Assembly (NCBI GenBank): GCA_044426045.1 | Contig: JAWXUX010000002.1 | Span: 1 to 64,000 of the forward strand | Length of the DNA stretch: 64,000 nucleotides | Direction of reading: 5' to 3' | Source: JAWXUU01 sp044426045 | Lineage (GTDB): Bacteria > Bacillota > Clostridia > Christensenellales > CAMQZB01 | In this document: positions 32,573 through 42,374 of the stretch, piece by piece | Layout: every line of letters starts with the position of its first letter | How positions within the stretch are numbered: the first letter of the stretch is position 1 | The notes under the pieces: model-generated | The model's input: only the letters and a program-made list of their open reading frames with translations | What the model was told of the DNA's origin: nothing | Databases searched by the model: none | Translations under genes and position numbers: made by a program

Positions 32573-34459
32573 TCACACCTCTGTATATTTATACACGTCT
32601 TCGCTTATTTCTTGCAGTTTTCCATCATCTGCGATTTTATCTAGTGCGTATTTTGCGTTCTTATATCCAACAAGCAACATGCCTTGAACTTCGCTCACGT
32701 CAATTTGTCCGCTTATTTGTGCGATATTCAATATCATTTCTTCAGTTAGTTCATCAAGTACAAATTCAGCCATATCCTCGTATTCTTCCCCTTTTTCAAA
32801 GTTGTTTTCTTCAGCTTGCGAAATTTCTTCGATTTCTTCGATTTCTTCAGCTTGCATTATTTCTTCTAGTTCTTCTGGTTCTTCTTGTTCTTCTTCTTGT
32901 TCTTCTTCTTGTTCTTCTATTTCTTCTTCAAGATTGTCGTTTTCGAAAAAATCGTCAAATTCGTCGATTTCTTCTGAGCCTGCATCCTCAACCGCCTTTT
33001 TATCTTCGATAGTTTCTTCTGGCTCTGTTATTTCGACATCTTGATTATTTTCAATTTCATATGTATCATTTTGGATTTCTTCAGGTGTGTTTTCACCATC
33101 TTCCATATTGATTTCATTTTTTTCGTCTTGCTCATTCAAAAGTTCATTCAAAATCGCAATTTCGTCGATTAATTTTGCGTTTTCGCAATCTTTTGCGTAC
33201 ATACTGTTATCAAACGAGGCAGTTAGTTCACGCCTTGATTGAATTGTTTGGTCAAGTTCGCTTGATAAAATTGCGTTATCACTTTCAAGTTTTTGCATTT
33301 TTTCACGCAATGAGAAAAGTTCTTCTTTTGCTTTTTCCGCCTCGTCATAAAGGATATCCGCTTCTTTAAGCAATGTTTCTTTTTCTGCTGTCACCTCTTG
33401 CAATTTTGCCAAAAGGGTTTGATTTTCAAGTTGGAGCGAGCTTGCAAGTTTTTCAAGTTCCTCAGCTTTTTTGATGGCATCATTTTCTTCTTTTATGCCT
33501 TTAAGCGTCAAAATCTTGGCTTCTTTTTCTTCTTGAGTTAGCTCTTTTATATCTTCAACTTGCAAAATTTCAGGTTTTTCACTCTCGCCATTTCTGACTT
33601 TGTCATATGTTTGTTTGAGTGCAAGTATCATTTCGTCCATGCCGGCAAAGCTTGTTTCCTCCACTTGCATGATGAAGTCCGCTCCGTCAGCAATTGGGAA
33701 ATACACGCTTTTTTCAAGATATGAACGCATGTTTAGATATGTGTTTTTATACACGCTTTCGTTTTGAATTCCAGAAAATCCCTGTATCAAAATTTGATAG
33801 AAATTTCCAAATTCGCCATTTGTTTGCGTGAATTTGTGTGGCTCGGAAATAAAGTTTATGCAAAGTGATTTTTCCAAAAGAAGAATGTTCTTTTGCACTG
33901 CCGAGCATGGTTTTGTTAGTGCAACATCGCAGAATTTTATCGCTTTGTCGAACTTTCTTAATCTTCTTAGTGCATCGATGATGTATTGATATATTTTGAT
34001 ATCAAAATTGCTCTTGAAATCTTGTGTTGATACATGCATGAGCAAAAGGCGAACTTCTTGTTCTTTGAAAAACAATGTTTGCACCTCGTCACCTTTTTGT
34101 TCGCACATTTTTGAGGCATATGAGTGGGCTTTTGCTGAAATCAAAAAATCATTTTCGGTTTCATAGATATATGCAACGGCTGCCATATTTGCAACTGACT
34201 TATCCATATCTTGTGAATTCAAGATATATTGATAGTTTTCAGTTTGCAAAAGTTTATTTGCCGATAAAACATTTTCCGTGATGTCGAAATTGCAGTAGCC
34301 ACAAACTTTGCAACACTGCACCATTTTTTCATATGAATCGGCACCAGAAAGATTTGGCTGACCGCCAAGGTCACATTCTTCTAGCTTTGAAAAATCAATC
34401 GCGTCTTCAAACTCGCTGATTTCCCCGCAAACTCCGCACTTCATTTCCCTCATAATCAT
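32573..34459 (-). CDS. DUF2225-like zinc-ribbon protein with coiled coil and winged-helix-like end
   Basis: A 628-residue protein in three parts. Residues 1-55 have CGVCGE and CCKVCGYCNFDI, an arrangement like DUF2225 zinc ribbons; a helical, TPR-like stretch follows. Residues about 310-430 are a long coiled coil. Residues about 440-560 are an extremely acidic segment (EEQEEEQEEE and similar). The end (GQIDVSEVQGMLLVGYKNAKY...) resembles a winged helix such as the FtsK gamma type. The cytosolic role is unknown; it lies between ruvX-DUF1292 and the P-type ATPase. Confidence 0.6.
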   Translation of the reverse strand: MIMREMKCGVCGEISEFEDAIDFSKLEECDLGGQPNLSGADSYEKMVQCCKVCGYCNFDITENVLSANKLLQTENYQYILNSQDMDKSVANMAAVAYIYETENDFLISAKAHSYASKMCEQKGDEVQTLFFKEQEVRLLLMHVSTQDFKSNFDIKIYQYIIDALRRLRKFDKAIKFCDVALTKPCSAVQKNILLLEKSLCINFISEPHKFTQTNGEFGNFYQILIQGFSGIQNESVYKNTYLNMRSYLEKSVYFPIADGADFIMQVEETSFAGMDEMILALKQTYDKVRNGESEKPEILQVEDIKELTQEEKEAKILTLKGIKEENDAIKKAEELEKLASSLQLENQTLLAKLQEVTAEKETLLKEADILYDEAEKAKEELFSLREKMQKLESDNAILSSELDQTIQSRRELTASFDNSMYAKDCENAKLIDEIAILNELLNEQDEKNEINMEDGENTPEEIQNDTYEIENNQDVEITEPEETIEDKKAVEDAGSEEIDEFDDFFENDNLEEEIEEQEEEQEEEQEEPEELEEIMQAEEIEEIEEISQAEENNFEKGEEYEDMAEFVLDELTEEMILNIAQISGQIDVSEVQGMLLVGYKNAKYALDKIADDGKLQEISEDVYKYTEV

Positions 34460-34474
34460 TACTTCCTATCGTTT

Positions 34475-34792
34475 TTATTCTTCGATTTCGTCTTCGTCGC
34501 AAAGTTTAACATATTCGTCATAAACAGCGTTTAGAGTGTCGTCATCTTCAACTGGCAAGAATACATCTTCATCTTCTTCGTTTGTTTCAAGTTTGAAAAT
34601 AACAAGCTCGTCTTCGCTCATATCGTCTGTTGTTTCTGCTGGTTGGAAAACAACGTACCATTCTTTTTTATACTCGATTGTTGCAAGCATATAAAATTTA
34701 GCAAGTTCGCCGTCCTCTGCTTCTAGTTCCCAAACATCGTCTTCTGTGAATTCTTCCACCATTTCATCAATTTTGTTTTCGTAATCTGACAT
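34475..34792 (-). CDS. DUF1292 protein (YrzB-like)
   Basis: A 105-residue, very acidic protein. The central VIFKLETNEEDEDVFLPVEDD pattern (shown as a description of the conserved 'VFLPVEDD' end) and the VVFQPAE strand match DUF1292/YrzB. In Firmicutes this gene normally neighbours ruvX (yrrK), as here. The function of the family is unknown. Confidence 0.88.
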   Translation of the reverse strand: MSDYENKIDEMVEEFTEDDVWELEAEDGELAKFYMLATIEYKKEWYVVFQPAETTDDMSEDELVIFKLETNEEDEDVFLPVEDDDTLNAVYDEYVKLCDEDEIEE

Positions 34793-34829
34793 TTTTCATG
34801 TCCTCCTTTATATTTTCTTTTTTATTACA

Positions 34830-35246
34830 CTAAATCATTTTGAGGTATGAATCCAAAATGATTGAAGCTGCTATTTTATCAATTGTCACTTTTCTTTTGG
34901 CGCGTGACATGTCACCTTCAAGAAGTATTTTTTCTGCGGCTGCCGAAGAAAGGCGTTCGTCCACAAAAACTAGCTTGATTTCTTCACCAAGATATGTTGC
35001 AAGTTTTTCTTTGAAAACTCGCACTTTTGTTGTTTGATTTGAATCAGTGCCGTCCATATTCAATGGCAAGCCAAGAACAACTGTGTCGGCATCTTGCTTT
35101 TTCACGACTTCTTTTATGTAGGCAAAGTCGGCTTCCTCGCTTTTGCAAATATATGTTTCATATGGTGAAGCAATAATGCGAAGCATGTCGCTTGACGCAA
35201 TGCCAATTCGGACGTCGCCGACATCAAGGGCTATTATTCTTTTCAT
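34830..35246 (-). CDS. ruvX: RuvX/YqgF putative pre-16S rRNA nuclease
   Basis: A 138-residue protein of standard length. The N-terminus IIALDVGDVRIGIASSD, the GLPLNMDG motif, VDERLSSAAAEKIL and the C-terminal DKIAASIILDSYL carry the conserved Asp/Glu residues of the RNase H fold. The family processes the 16S rRNA 5' end and has been proposed as a Holliday-junction resolvase. It precedes DUF1292, its usual partner. Confidence 0.95.
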   Translation of the reverse strand: MKRIIALDVGDVRIGIASSDMLRIIASPYETYICKSEEADFAYIKEVVKKQDADTVVLGLPLNMDGTDSNQTTKVRVFKEKLATYLGEEIKLVFVDERLSSAAAEKILLEGDMSRAKRKVTIDKIAASIILDSYLKMI

Positions 35247-35385
35247 TTATTTTTTCCTTTCTTTTTATATTTTGTATTTATATTTTATATTTTCATTATT
35301 TTATATTTTCATTTTTAGGTTATTATATACTTTTTGTTTCACACAAGTGTTAACAAAGTGTGATATTTGTGATTATTTACGAGTT

Positions 35386-36312
35386 TCAGAAGATTTTTAT
35401 GCACATATTTTCGCAATGAGCACCGCAATAGCCACACAAAACGCATTTGACTTTGTCAACTTCAACTTTGCCATTTTTGATTTCAAGTGCATTTTGAGGA
35501 CAGCTTGAAACACAATTTCCGCAAAGTTCGCACCAATCGTGCACTGTTATTTGCTTTGATTGAATTTCTGGGGTGATACTGCTTGTCCCATTTTCGATAA
35601 AGTCACAGTTGAAATCAACTTCTTTTGTTGTTTGCATGCCGATAACTGCGGGAAAATTGGAATTTTTCAGATATTCAAGGGCTTTTTTTCTTTCAGATAA
35701 AAGATGTCCGCCACCGAATATTTTCATGGCATAAACAGCAACTCCGTTATCCATTGCGTTTTTTATTGCGGTTTCCATATCTTCGCGGTTTCCGTCAAAA
35801 AGTCCAAATCCACGGTAATTTATCAGCGGGTGCAACACTTCAATGAATGGGAAACGCCAGATTTCTTTTGCAAGTTCAATTTTGTGAGTTGAAACGCCAA
35901 GGTGTTTTATTTTCCCTTCACATTTCATTCTCTCATATTCTTCCACTGCTTCCCAGTGTCCTTTGATTGTGTACTTACTTTCCTGCTCGTGCATTAAAAA
36001 CACATCGATATAGTCGCGATTCAATGCTTTTAAACCATCTTCCACCGCTTCTCTTGCAGTTTTTTTATCCCAGGCATATGATTTTGAAATTATCACGGTG
36101 TCTTTATTTTTCTCTAACATTGATTTTGCAACGTTATATGAAGAATAAAGTTGGGCTGTGTCGCAAAAATTTATGCCACGTTCGACACATCTTGATGTGA
36201 CAAGGTCGATTTCTTTTTGCGTAGAGTTTTTTTGAAGCCCTCCCATTGTGAGAGTTCCAAGACCCACTTTTGATACTTTTATTCCCGTGTTTCCAAATTT
36301 GTTATATTCCAT
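35386..36312 (-). CDS. Aldo/keto reductase with C-terminal ferredoxin domain
   Basis: A 308-residue protein. Residues 1-250 are the TIM-barrel aldo/keto reductase: Asp and Tyr in FCDTAQLYSS, Lys in VIISKSYAWD and His in LMHEQ complete the catalytic tetrad. The C-terminus carries two [4Fe-4S] motifs, CELCGNCVSSCPQ and CVLCGYCGAHCE. This fusion is common in anaerobes and may couple the reductase to ferredoxin. The substrate cannot be deduced. Confidence 0.9.
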   Translation of the reverse strand: MEYNKFGNTGIKVSKVGLGTLTMGGLQKNSTQKEIDLVTSRCVERGINFCDTAQLYSSYNVAKSMLEKNKDTVIISKSYAWDKKTAREAVEDGLKALNRDYIDVFLMHEQESKYTIKGHWEAVEEYERMKCEGKIKHLGVSTHKIELAKEIWRFPFIEVLHPLINYRGFGLFDGNREDMETAIKNAMDNGVAVYAMKIFGGGHLLSERKKALEYLKNSNFPAVIGMQTTKEVDFNCDFIENGTSSITPEIQSKQITVHDWCELCGNCVSSCPQNALEIKNGKVEVDKVKCVLCGYCGAHCENMCIKIF

Positions 36313-36465
36313 AGTTCACCTTTTTACATTATATAACATTTTGCGGAAAAATGCAAGGTTTATTTGAAAAAATCATTAAATACCCGCCTTTATAAATTAT
36401 GTTAGCCATATAAAACTGTCATTATTTTCCATATTCATAAACTTACATATTTGCCACCAAGAAAA

Positions 36466-36494
36466 TTGACATTTTCTCTTTATTTTGATATAAT
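36466..36494 (+). promoter_or_regulatory. Consensus sigma-A promoter of the surface propeller gene
   Basis: Plus strand: TTGACA (36466-36471), 17-base spacer, TATAAT (36489-36494). The ATG follows about 33 bases after the -10 box; no strong AGGAGG is seen before it. Confidence 0.85.
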
Positions 36495-36526
36495 AATAAG
36501 AAAAAATGTGTGGGTATTATTGACTT

Positions 36527-39250
36527 ATGAATATATTTAAAAAAATTGTGGTTTGGGTATTGTGCTTTTGCCTTATTTTATCTATCTTTGCCTCGGCGGC
36601 TTACACTGCTTTTGGAGCAGACAGCGAGGACTTTGACGACACTGAAGATTTTGCATCTCCTACCCTTGATTATTCTTATTATGAATTCACAAATATTGTT
36701 GGGATTGAAAGTAGCGACGATTTCATTATCGTGACCGAGCTTTTGACAAACACTATTGGTGATTATTATAATTATGTCGTGTTTGATGAAGACGGTGAGT
36801 TTTTGCACACTATCGACATTGGTTATTTCATTGGCGACCCACAAAAAGTTGAAATATTTGAAAACACAGCTGTCAGCCTCAATTTTCTTTCTGATGATAC
36901 TTCCATGCTTTACAGCACAATGCTCATCGACTATGCTTCAAGCTATATCGGCGACTACACTGCTATGCTAAATGAAGAATCCGCACCAATTATGCGTGAT
37001 TTTGCCATCACTGATGACGAGGTGCTCTACTACATAAAAATCGGAACAACCGACAGTATTAAAAGTTCAAAAATGAGTGGCGGTGCAACTGTTGCTCAAG
37101 TTGTGGGTGCTGAAACTAACGTTGAATTGGCTATCACTGATTTCACTGCAATCGAAAGTTGTGGCGATGATATTTTGATTGAAACTTCATATTCTGATAT
37201 ATATCACCTTGACACATCAAGTGATGTTCTCACACAAATCACAAACATGCCAAGCGGTGACGTTCTTCAGTTTGCGGGATATGACAACCACGTTTTTGTT
37301 TTGACAAGCGATGGCATTTATTATTGCGATATTGAAACTTCAACCGATCTTGAACTTCTTTTGGAGACAACTCGCGAAGCTTCAACTGATTCAAACTTGG
37401 TTGACCCAATTTCTTTCACTGTTTCTTACAGTGGCGGACTTGTTAAGTTGCTTGTTGCCGATAATGAAGGCGCAATGGCAATCAAAAGCTTCTCCCTTTC
37501 GGACGGATTGCTTTTCTCGAACATGTCTTCGATTTATTCATTCTCTTCTTCAACTGAAGGATACAACACGCCAACTAACGTTTCCGCTTCATATCAATCA
37601 GTTGCGGTGGCAGATTCGCAAAACAATCGCGTGAAAATCATTGATGATGATGGGGATGTCACTATCTATTACACAACAGATGAAGATGGCGAACTTATAA
37701 CGCCAATATATGCTGGCATTGATTATCAAGAAAATATTTATGTGGTTTCTGATGATGATGAACTTTTTGTTTACACTTCAAGCGGTAATTTCAAATATAT
37801 GTTTGACGAGTTTGAAGATGTGAGTTTCAGAAACATTAAGGGACTTGACGTTTCACCTTATGACAGCACTTGTTATATTTATAATAAAAACACTATCATT
37901 GCTTTTGACAATTCAACTGGCGAGCTTTATTGCCCTGTGACTGACACCAGCAGTGCTGACGGAATTGCTGTTGATTATTACAACAACTATGTTGCGGTTT
38001 ATGATTCTAACAGCATGGATGTTTATTCACTTGGCTCTGGCGAGCTTGTTTATTCCCTTTCGAAAATAGATTATATCGGCGATGTTTATGACGTGGAATT
38101 TGACCTTGCGGGCAACTTTTACGTGCTTTGCTCAAACAGTTATTATTCAGTTGTTTCAAAATACGCAATGATTGATGAAGACCACGAGGATTATGACGAG
38201 GACGAAATTCAGTTTGAACGCGTTCTTGCTTCAATTTATAATTCTGACGATAACGCAGATTTCATTGATATGGCAATCAATTTTGAAGAGGAAATGACAT
38301 ACTTTATCAAAGATGGCGAACACAGACTTTATTACAGTGACGATTTGTTTGACGATTTAGAAGTTGAATATGATCTTTCAACTGAAATCCCAAGCGATAT
38401 TTTTGAAAAAACCGAAGAAGCTGACGTTCTTATTTTGGATGTTAAAAACGACGGAAGCAGACTTTTGCTCCCCGTTAGCAGTAAAGACGATTATTATCCA
38501 ACGGGATATGCAATCATAAGACCGATTAAGCTTAGCGAAAATTCAAAAGTGATTGTTGCGGGAACTTCCGATGATGGCGAAATCAGTTACGTTTTATACA
38601 ACAACTCTGTTGGATTTATGTATACAAGCACACTTGAAGAAATCACTGAGGAACCTGAACTTCCATTTGAAGAGGCACTTGTTCTTCACGATAACACTTA
38701 TATTTATAAATACCCGCTCACAACAACTTCAAGCATGGTTCCGCTTTACGGATTTGACCAACTTGAAAAAGATACTGCTCTCACAATTCTTGATTTAGCA
38801 AACGATTATGTTTGCCCAATGGGTATGTTGTGGTATCGCGTTGAAGCTGATGTTGATGGCGAATCTGTGATTGGTTATATTCCAAGATACAACGTTGTTG
38901 AAAATTCAAGCGAAACTGACAACACTTATGAATACGGCAAAATCAATGCTAACCTTTTTGAAGGGTATGCGACTGTTTATGCCGATGAAGGCATAACAGA
39001 ACTTGGAACAAAAATTTACGATGGCGAAAAAGTTGAAATCATGGCAGAGCGTGGCGATTATTATTATGTTCGCGAAGCTAGCCCAGCAAGCGATGTCGCT
39101 GTTGAAGGTTACGTTTTGAAAGAACTTGTCACAACTGATTCACAAACAAGATCATTCACAATCGCTATTATTTTGATTGTTGTTTTGGTTATTGCTGTTG
39201 CAATTATTGTTTTTGTTAAAATGAGATTGCGTAAACCAAGAATAAAATAA
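36527..39250 (+). CDS. Large surface protein: signal peptide, beta-propeller region, SH3-like repeats, C-terminal membrane anchor
   Basis: A 907-residue protein. Residues 1-30 are a signal peptide or anchor (KKIVVWVLCFCLILSIFASAA). Residues about 50-640 are rich in repeated strand patterns ending in Asp/Tyr turns, for example VFVLTSDGIYYCD, IYVVSDDDELFVY and ILDVKNDGSRLLL, typical of an NHL/WD-like propeller. Residues about 700-870 contain two SH3b-like segments (ALVLHDNTYIYKYPLTTTSSMVPLY and GYATVYADEGITELGTKIYDGEKVE, seen in part). A hydrophobic helix (about 877-897) and RLRKPRIK end it. The domain calls are by pattern only; likely cell-envelope binding. Confidence 0.7.
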   Translation: MNIFKKIVVWVLCFCLILSIFASAAYTAFGADSEDFDDTEDFASPTLDYSYYEFTNIVGIESSDDFIIVTELLTNTIGDYYNYVVFDEDGEFLHTIDIGYFIGDPQKVEIFENTAVSLNFLSDDTSMLYSTMLIDYASSYIGDYTAMLNEESAPIMRDFAITDDEVLYYIKIGTTDSIKSSKMSGGATVAQVVGAETNVELAITDFTAIESCGDDILIETSYSDIYHLDTSSDVLTQITNMPSGDVLQFAGYDNHVFVLTSDGIYYCDIETSTDLELLLETTREASTDSNLVDPISFTVSYSGGLVKLLVADNEGAMAIKSFSLSDGLLFSNMSSIYSFSSSTEGYNTPTNVSASYQSVAVADSQNNRVKIIDDDGDVTIYYTTDEDGELITPIYAGIDYQENIYVVSDDDELFVYTSSGNFKYMFDEFEDVSFRNIKGLDVSPYDSTCYIYNKNTIIAFDNSTGELYCPVTDTSSADGIAVDYYNNYVAVYDSNSMDVYSLGSGELVYSLSKIDYIGDVYDVEFDLAGNFYVLCSNSYYSVVSKYAMIDEDHEDYDEDEIQFERVLASIYNSDDNADFIDMAINFEEEMTYFIKDGEHRLYYSDDLFDDLEVEYDLSTEIPSDIFEKTEEADVLILDVKNDGSRLLLPVSSKDDYYPTGYAIIRPIKLSENSKVIVAGTSDDGEISYVLYNNSVGFMYTSTLEEITEEPELPFEEALVLHDNTYIYKYPLTTTSSMVPLYGFDQLEKDTALTILDLANDYVCPMGMLWYRVEADVDGESVIGYIPRYNVVENSSETDNTYEYGKINANLFEGYATVYADEGITELGTKIYDGEKVEIMAERGDYYYVREASPASDVAVEGYVLKELVTTDSQTRSFTIAIILIVVLVIAVAIIVFVKMRLRKPRIK

Positions 39251-39308
39251 TTTGATTTTTATGGGCAGTTGATTTGTTTTGACTGCCTATTTTTATAAGG
39301 AGATTTAT

Positions 39309-40160
39309 ATGAAAACTTTTGAAATTTCTAATGAATTCTTGCATGTTACCCTTTCGGATTTTGGCGGGGAAATGACTAGCATTAAGTTTTTAGGGGTTGA
39401 GCGTCTTTGGAATGGCAACCCTGAATTTTGGAAACGTCACGCACCGTTTTTGTTTCCTATTGTTGGCAGTTTGAAGGGCGGAAAGACCGTTATTTCGGGC
39501 AGTGAATACCACATGAACCAACACGGCTTGTGTCGCATTTTCACCCATGAAGTGGTGGAAAAAAGCGATAGTTCAATCACTTTTTATTTTTCATCAAGCG
39601 AGGAAACATTGAAAGCATATCCGTATGAATTTGAATTTTTCACAAAATATACTCTCATCGGCAAAAAGATTGAAATTATCATAACTATCCAAAACAAAGG
39701 TGAGGATGAACTTTTGTGCTCGGTTGGTGGGCACCCAGCTTTTGTTAACCTTTATGATGGCGACACTCTTGATAATTACGAAATTGTTTTTGAAAAAAGC
39801 GAAAAATCGCTCCAGCAACTTCTTATAAAAGATGCCCTTTATTATAAAAATGTAGCTCGCGAGGAAATCAAGGTTGTGCCTACCAGCGAAAAGAGTCTGA
39901 ATGACACAATCATTTTCAGCGGATTTGAATCTGATTATGTTTCGCTTGTGCGAAAAGGTACGGGGGAAAAAGTGTCGGTTTCTCTGGGCGGTCACACGCT
40001 TATTGCTTTTTGGAAAGGTGAAGGTGCACCTTTTGTTTGCCTCGAGCCTTGGAATGGCATTGCCGACCCATATGAATTCTCTGGCAAGTTTGAAGATAAG
40101 CCGTATATGGAAAAAATTGAGGACGAAAAAGAATATGATTTTTCTTTGATTTTTGAATAG
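39309..40160 (+). CDS. Galactose mutarotase / aldose 1-epimerase-like (LacX type)
   Basis: A 283-residue protein starting at the ATG at 39309 (AAGGAG); the open frame extends 10 codons upstream without a site. The sequence matches the LacX/YeaD-type mutarotase layout: GGEMTSIKFLGVERLWNG, FLFPIVGSLKGG, HGLCRI (His), then VGGHPAFVNL (His) and a later PFVCLEPWNGIADP (catalytic Glu). It interconverts sugar anomers in the cytosol. It is convergent with tkt, with a shared terminator between. Confidence 0.9.
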   Translation: MKTFEISNEFLHVTLSDFGGEMTSIKFLGVERLWNGNPEFWKRHAPFLFPIVGSLKGGKTVISGSEYHMNQHGLCRIFTHEVVEKSDSSITFYFSSSEETLKAYPYEFEFFTKYTLIGKKIEIIITIQNKGEDELLCSVGGHPAFVNLYDGDTLDNYEIVFEKSEKSLQQLLIKDALYYKNVAREEIKVVPTSEKSLNDTIIFSGFESDYVSLVRKGTGEKVSVSLGGHTLIAFWKGEGAPFVCLEPWNGIADPYEFSGKFEDKPYMEKIEDEKEYDFSLIFE

Positions 40161-40231
40161 GATTTTAGATGTTTTGAGATTTATTTTAATTTATTTTAAT
40201 ATTTATTCTGATATTTATTTTAACATTGCAC

Positions 40232-40273
40232 AAAAAAGGAGCTACACAAACGAATGTGTAGCCCCTTTTTTTT
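40232..40273. terminator. Bidirectional terminator between galM-like gene and tkt
   Basis: Eleven-base stem ggagctacaca (40238-40248) with tgtgtagcccc (40255-40265), one mismatch; A run on the left, eight T on the right. It serves the convergent genes on both strands. Confidence 0.9.
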
Positions 40274-40296
40274 ATATCGATTTATTTGTTTTTAAT

Positions 40297-42258
40297 TTAT
40301 TTCTTCAAAATTGCTTTTGCTTTTTCTGCTACATTTTCTGCAGTGAAGCCGAATTTTTTGAAGATTTGTCCCGCTGGACCTGATTCGCCGAATGATTCCA
40401 TTGTTACAGTGTCGCCATCAAGACCGATATATTTGAACCAAGGCATTGCTCTTCCCGCTTCAACTGCAATTCTTGCACGAACTGCATTTGGAAGAACGCT
40501 TTCCTTATATTCAGCACTTTGAGCGTCGAAAATTTCCATACATGGCATTGAAACCACTCTCGCTTTCACGCCCTCCGCAGTCAAAATTTCTTTTGCACCC
40601 ATTGCTTGTTCAACTTCACTTCCTGAAGCTAGCAAAATAACATCTGGAGTGCCTTCGCAATCAGAAAGGATGTATCCACCTTTCAATGCGATTTTGCCAC
40701 TGCCATCGTATTGTGGGAGGTTTTGACGTGTCAAAACAAGGCAAGTTGGGCCGTTTGCTGTCATTGCACTCACCCATGCTGCTGCTGTTTCTTTGCCGTC
40801 TGCCGGTCTGAAAACATGCATGTTTGGAATACTGCGAAGCCCTGCCAAGTGTTCAACTGGTTGATGTGTTGGACCGTCTTCACCAACGCCGATTGAATCG
40901 TGCGTCATGATATATGTTACAGGAAGTTTCATAAGTGCTGACATTCTCATCGCATTTTTCATATAATCTGCAAAAACAAAGAATGTTGCACAATATGGCA
41001 TAATTCCACCGTGAACTGCCATGCCGTTGCAAATGGCGCTCATTGCGTGCTCTCTGATACCAAATTGAACGTTTGAACCATCGTGATTTTCAGCTGAGAA
41101 GAAAGTTCTTGAGTTCATCACTGATTTGTTTGATGGTGAAAGGTCGGCAGAGCCACCCATAAGGCTTGGAATTTCTTTTTCAAGTTTAGTTAGGACAGTG
41201 CAAGATGTGCCTCTCGTTGCGTCTGGTTTTTCAAATTGCCAAATGCTTTCGTTATCAACTATTGACGAATAGTCACCTTTTTGCCACGTTTCAAATTCTG
41301 CGGCAAGTTCTGGGTATTGTTCTTCATATTTATCAAAAAGTGCAAGCCAAGCTTGTTCGATTTGCTCACCTTTTTCGATTTTTGAAAGCTTGAATTCTTC
41401 AACTTCCGCTGGAACGCAGAAAGGTTCTTCTGTCCAACCAAAGAATTCTTTAGTTTTTGCGAAGTTATCTTTTCCAAGTGGCGCGCCGTGGCAGTTTTCA
41501 GATCCCGCAAGTGGTGAGCCATATCCGATTGTTGTTTGGCAGATAATCAGTGATGGTTTTTCGTTTTGGGCTTTTGCGTTTGCAATCGCGCCTTCGATTT
41601 CGTCGATGTTAAAGCCGTCAACTTTTTGAACGTACCAACCTTGAGATTCGTGTCTTGCACCAACGTCTTCACCAAAAGATGTTGCGATGTCGCCTTCGAT
41701 AGTGATATCATTTTTGTCATAAAGAACGATAAGTTTTGAAAGTTTCAATGTGCCAGCAAGTGCGGCAGCTTCATATTCGATACCTTCCATCATACATCCG
41801 TCACCAGTTAGTGCGTATGTATAATGGTCGACGATTTTCGCATCTTCTTTGTTGAATTTCGCTGAAAGTCTTGCTTCCGCCATCGCCATACCAACTGCAT
41901 TTGCAACGCCCTGACCAAGAGGACCTGTTGTCACTTCCACGCCCGCGATGTGGTTATATTCAGGATGTCCTGCTGTTTTTGAACCAACTTGACGGAAGTT
42001 TGCAAGGTCTTCTTTTGTTACGTCAAATCCCCAAATGTGAAGAAGTGAATAGTTTAGCGCAGAGCCGTGACCAGCTGAAAGCACAAATCTATCGCGATTC
42101 ACAAATTTTGGACTGTTTGGGCAGATGTTTAGGCCATTCCAAACGGCATAGGCAATATCACTTGCTCCAAGTGGCAATCCCGGGTGACCAGAATTCGCTT
42201 TTTCAATTTGCTCACATGAAAGAATACGCAAAGATTTGACGATGATGTCTCTGTTCAT
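40297..42258 (-). CDS. tkt: Transketolase
   Basis: A 653-residue enzyme of normal length. N-terminal ANSGHPGLPLGASDIAY, the TPP-binding LTGDGCMMEG with KNDITIEG, and the pyrimidine-domain VQFGIREHAMSAICNGMAVHGG (shown in part) with THDSIGVGEDGPTHQPVEHL (in part) are present. It transfers two-carbon units in the non-oxidative pentose phosphate pathway. It has its own promoter and a convergent terminator, so it is monocistronic. Confidence 0.97.
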   Translation of the reverse strand: MNRDIIVKSLRILSCEQIEKANSGHPGLPLGASDIAYAVWNGLNICPNSPKFVNRDRFVLSAGHGSALNYSLLHIWGFDVTKEDLANFRQVGSKTAGHPEYNHIAGVEVTTGPLGQGVANAVGMAMAEARLSAKFNKEDAKIVDHYTYALTGDGCMMEGIEYEAAALAGTLKLSKLIVLYDKNDITIEGDIATSFGEDVGARHESQGWYVQKVDGFNIDEIEGAIANAKAQNEKPSLIICQTTIGYGSPLAGSENCHGAPLGKDNFAKTKEFFGWTEEPFCVPAEVEEFKLSKIEKGEQIEQAWLALFDKYEEQYPELAAEFETWQKGDYSSIVDNESIWQFEKPDATRGTSCTVLTKLEKEIPSLMGGSADLSPSNKSVMNSRTFFSAENHDGSNVQFGIREHAMSAICNGMAVHGGIMPYCATFFVFADYMKNAMRMSALMKLPVTYIMTHDSIGVGEDGPTHQPVEHLAGLRSIPNMHVFRPADGKETAAAWVSAMTANGPTCLVLTRQNLPQYDGSGKIALKGGYILSDCEGTPDVILLASGSEVEQAMGAKEILTAEGVKARVVSMPCMEIFDAQSAEYKESVLPNAVRARIAVEAGRAMPWFKYIGLDGDTVTMESFGESGPAGQIFKKFGFTAENVAEKAKAILKK

Positions 42259-42308
42259 ATTTAAAGTTCTCCTTAGATTTTTAAAATCATTATTATTTTA
42301 CAAAATAT

Positions 42309-42337
42309 ATTATATATCACTTTACCAATATTTGCAA
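42309..42337 (-). promoter_or_regulatory. Promoter of tkt
   Basis: Minus strand: TTGCAA (42332-42337), 17-base spacer, TATAAT (42309-42314), about 50 bases before the tkt ATG. Confidence 0.65.
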
Positions 42338-42374
42338 ATAATATGCTGTTGTTTTTTGATTTTTTACACGCTTT

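Noticed and set aside
32644..33044. Ser/Leu-rich frames on the plus strand
   Set aside because: They are antisense to the acidic GAA/GAG-rich segment of the coiled-coil gene.
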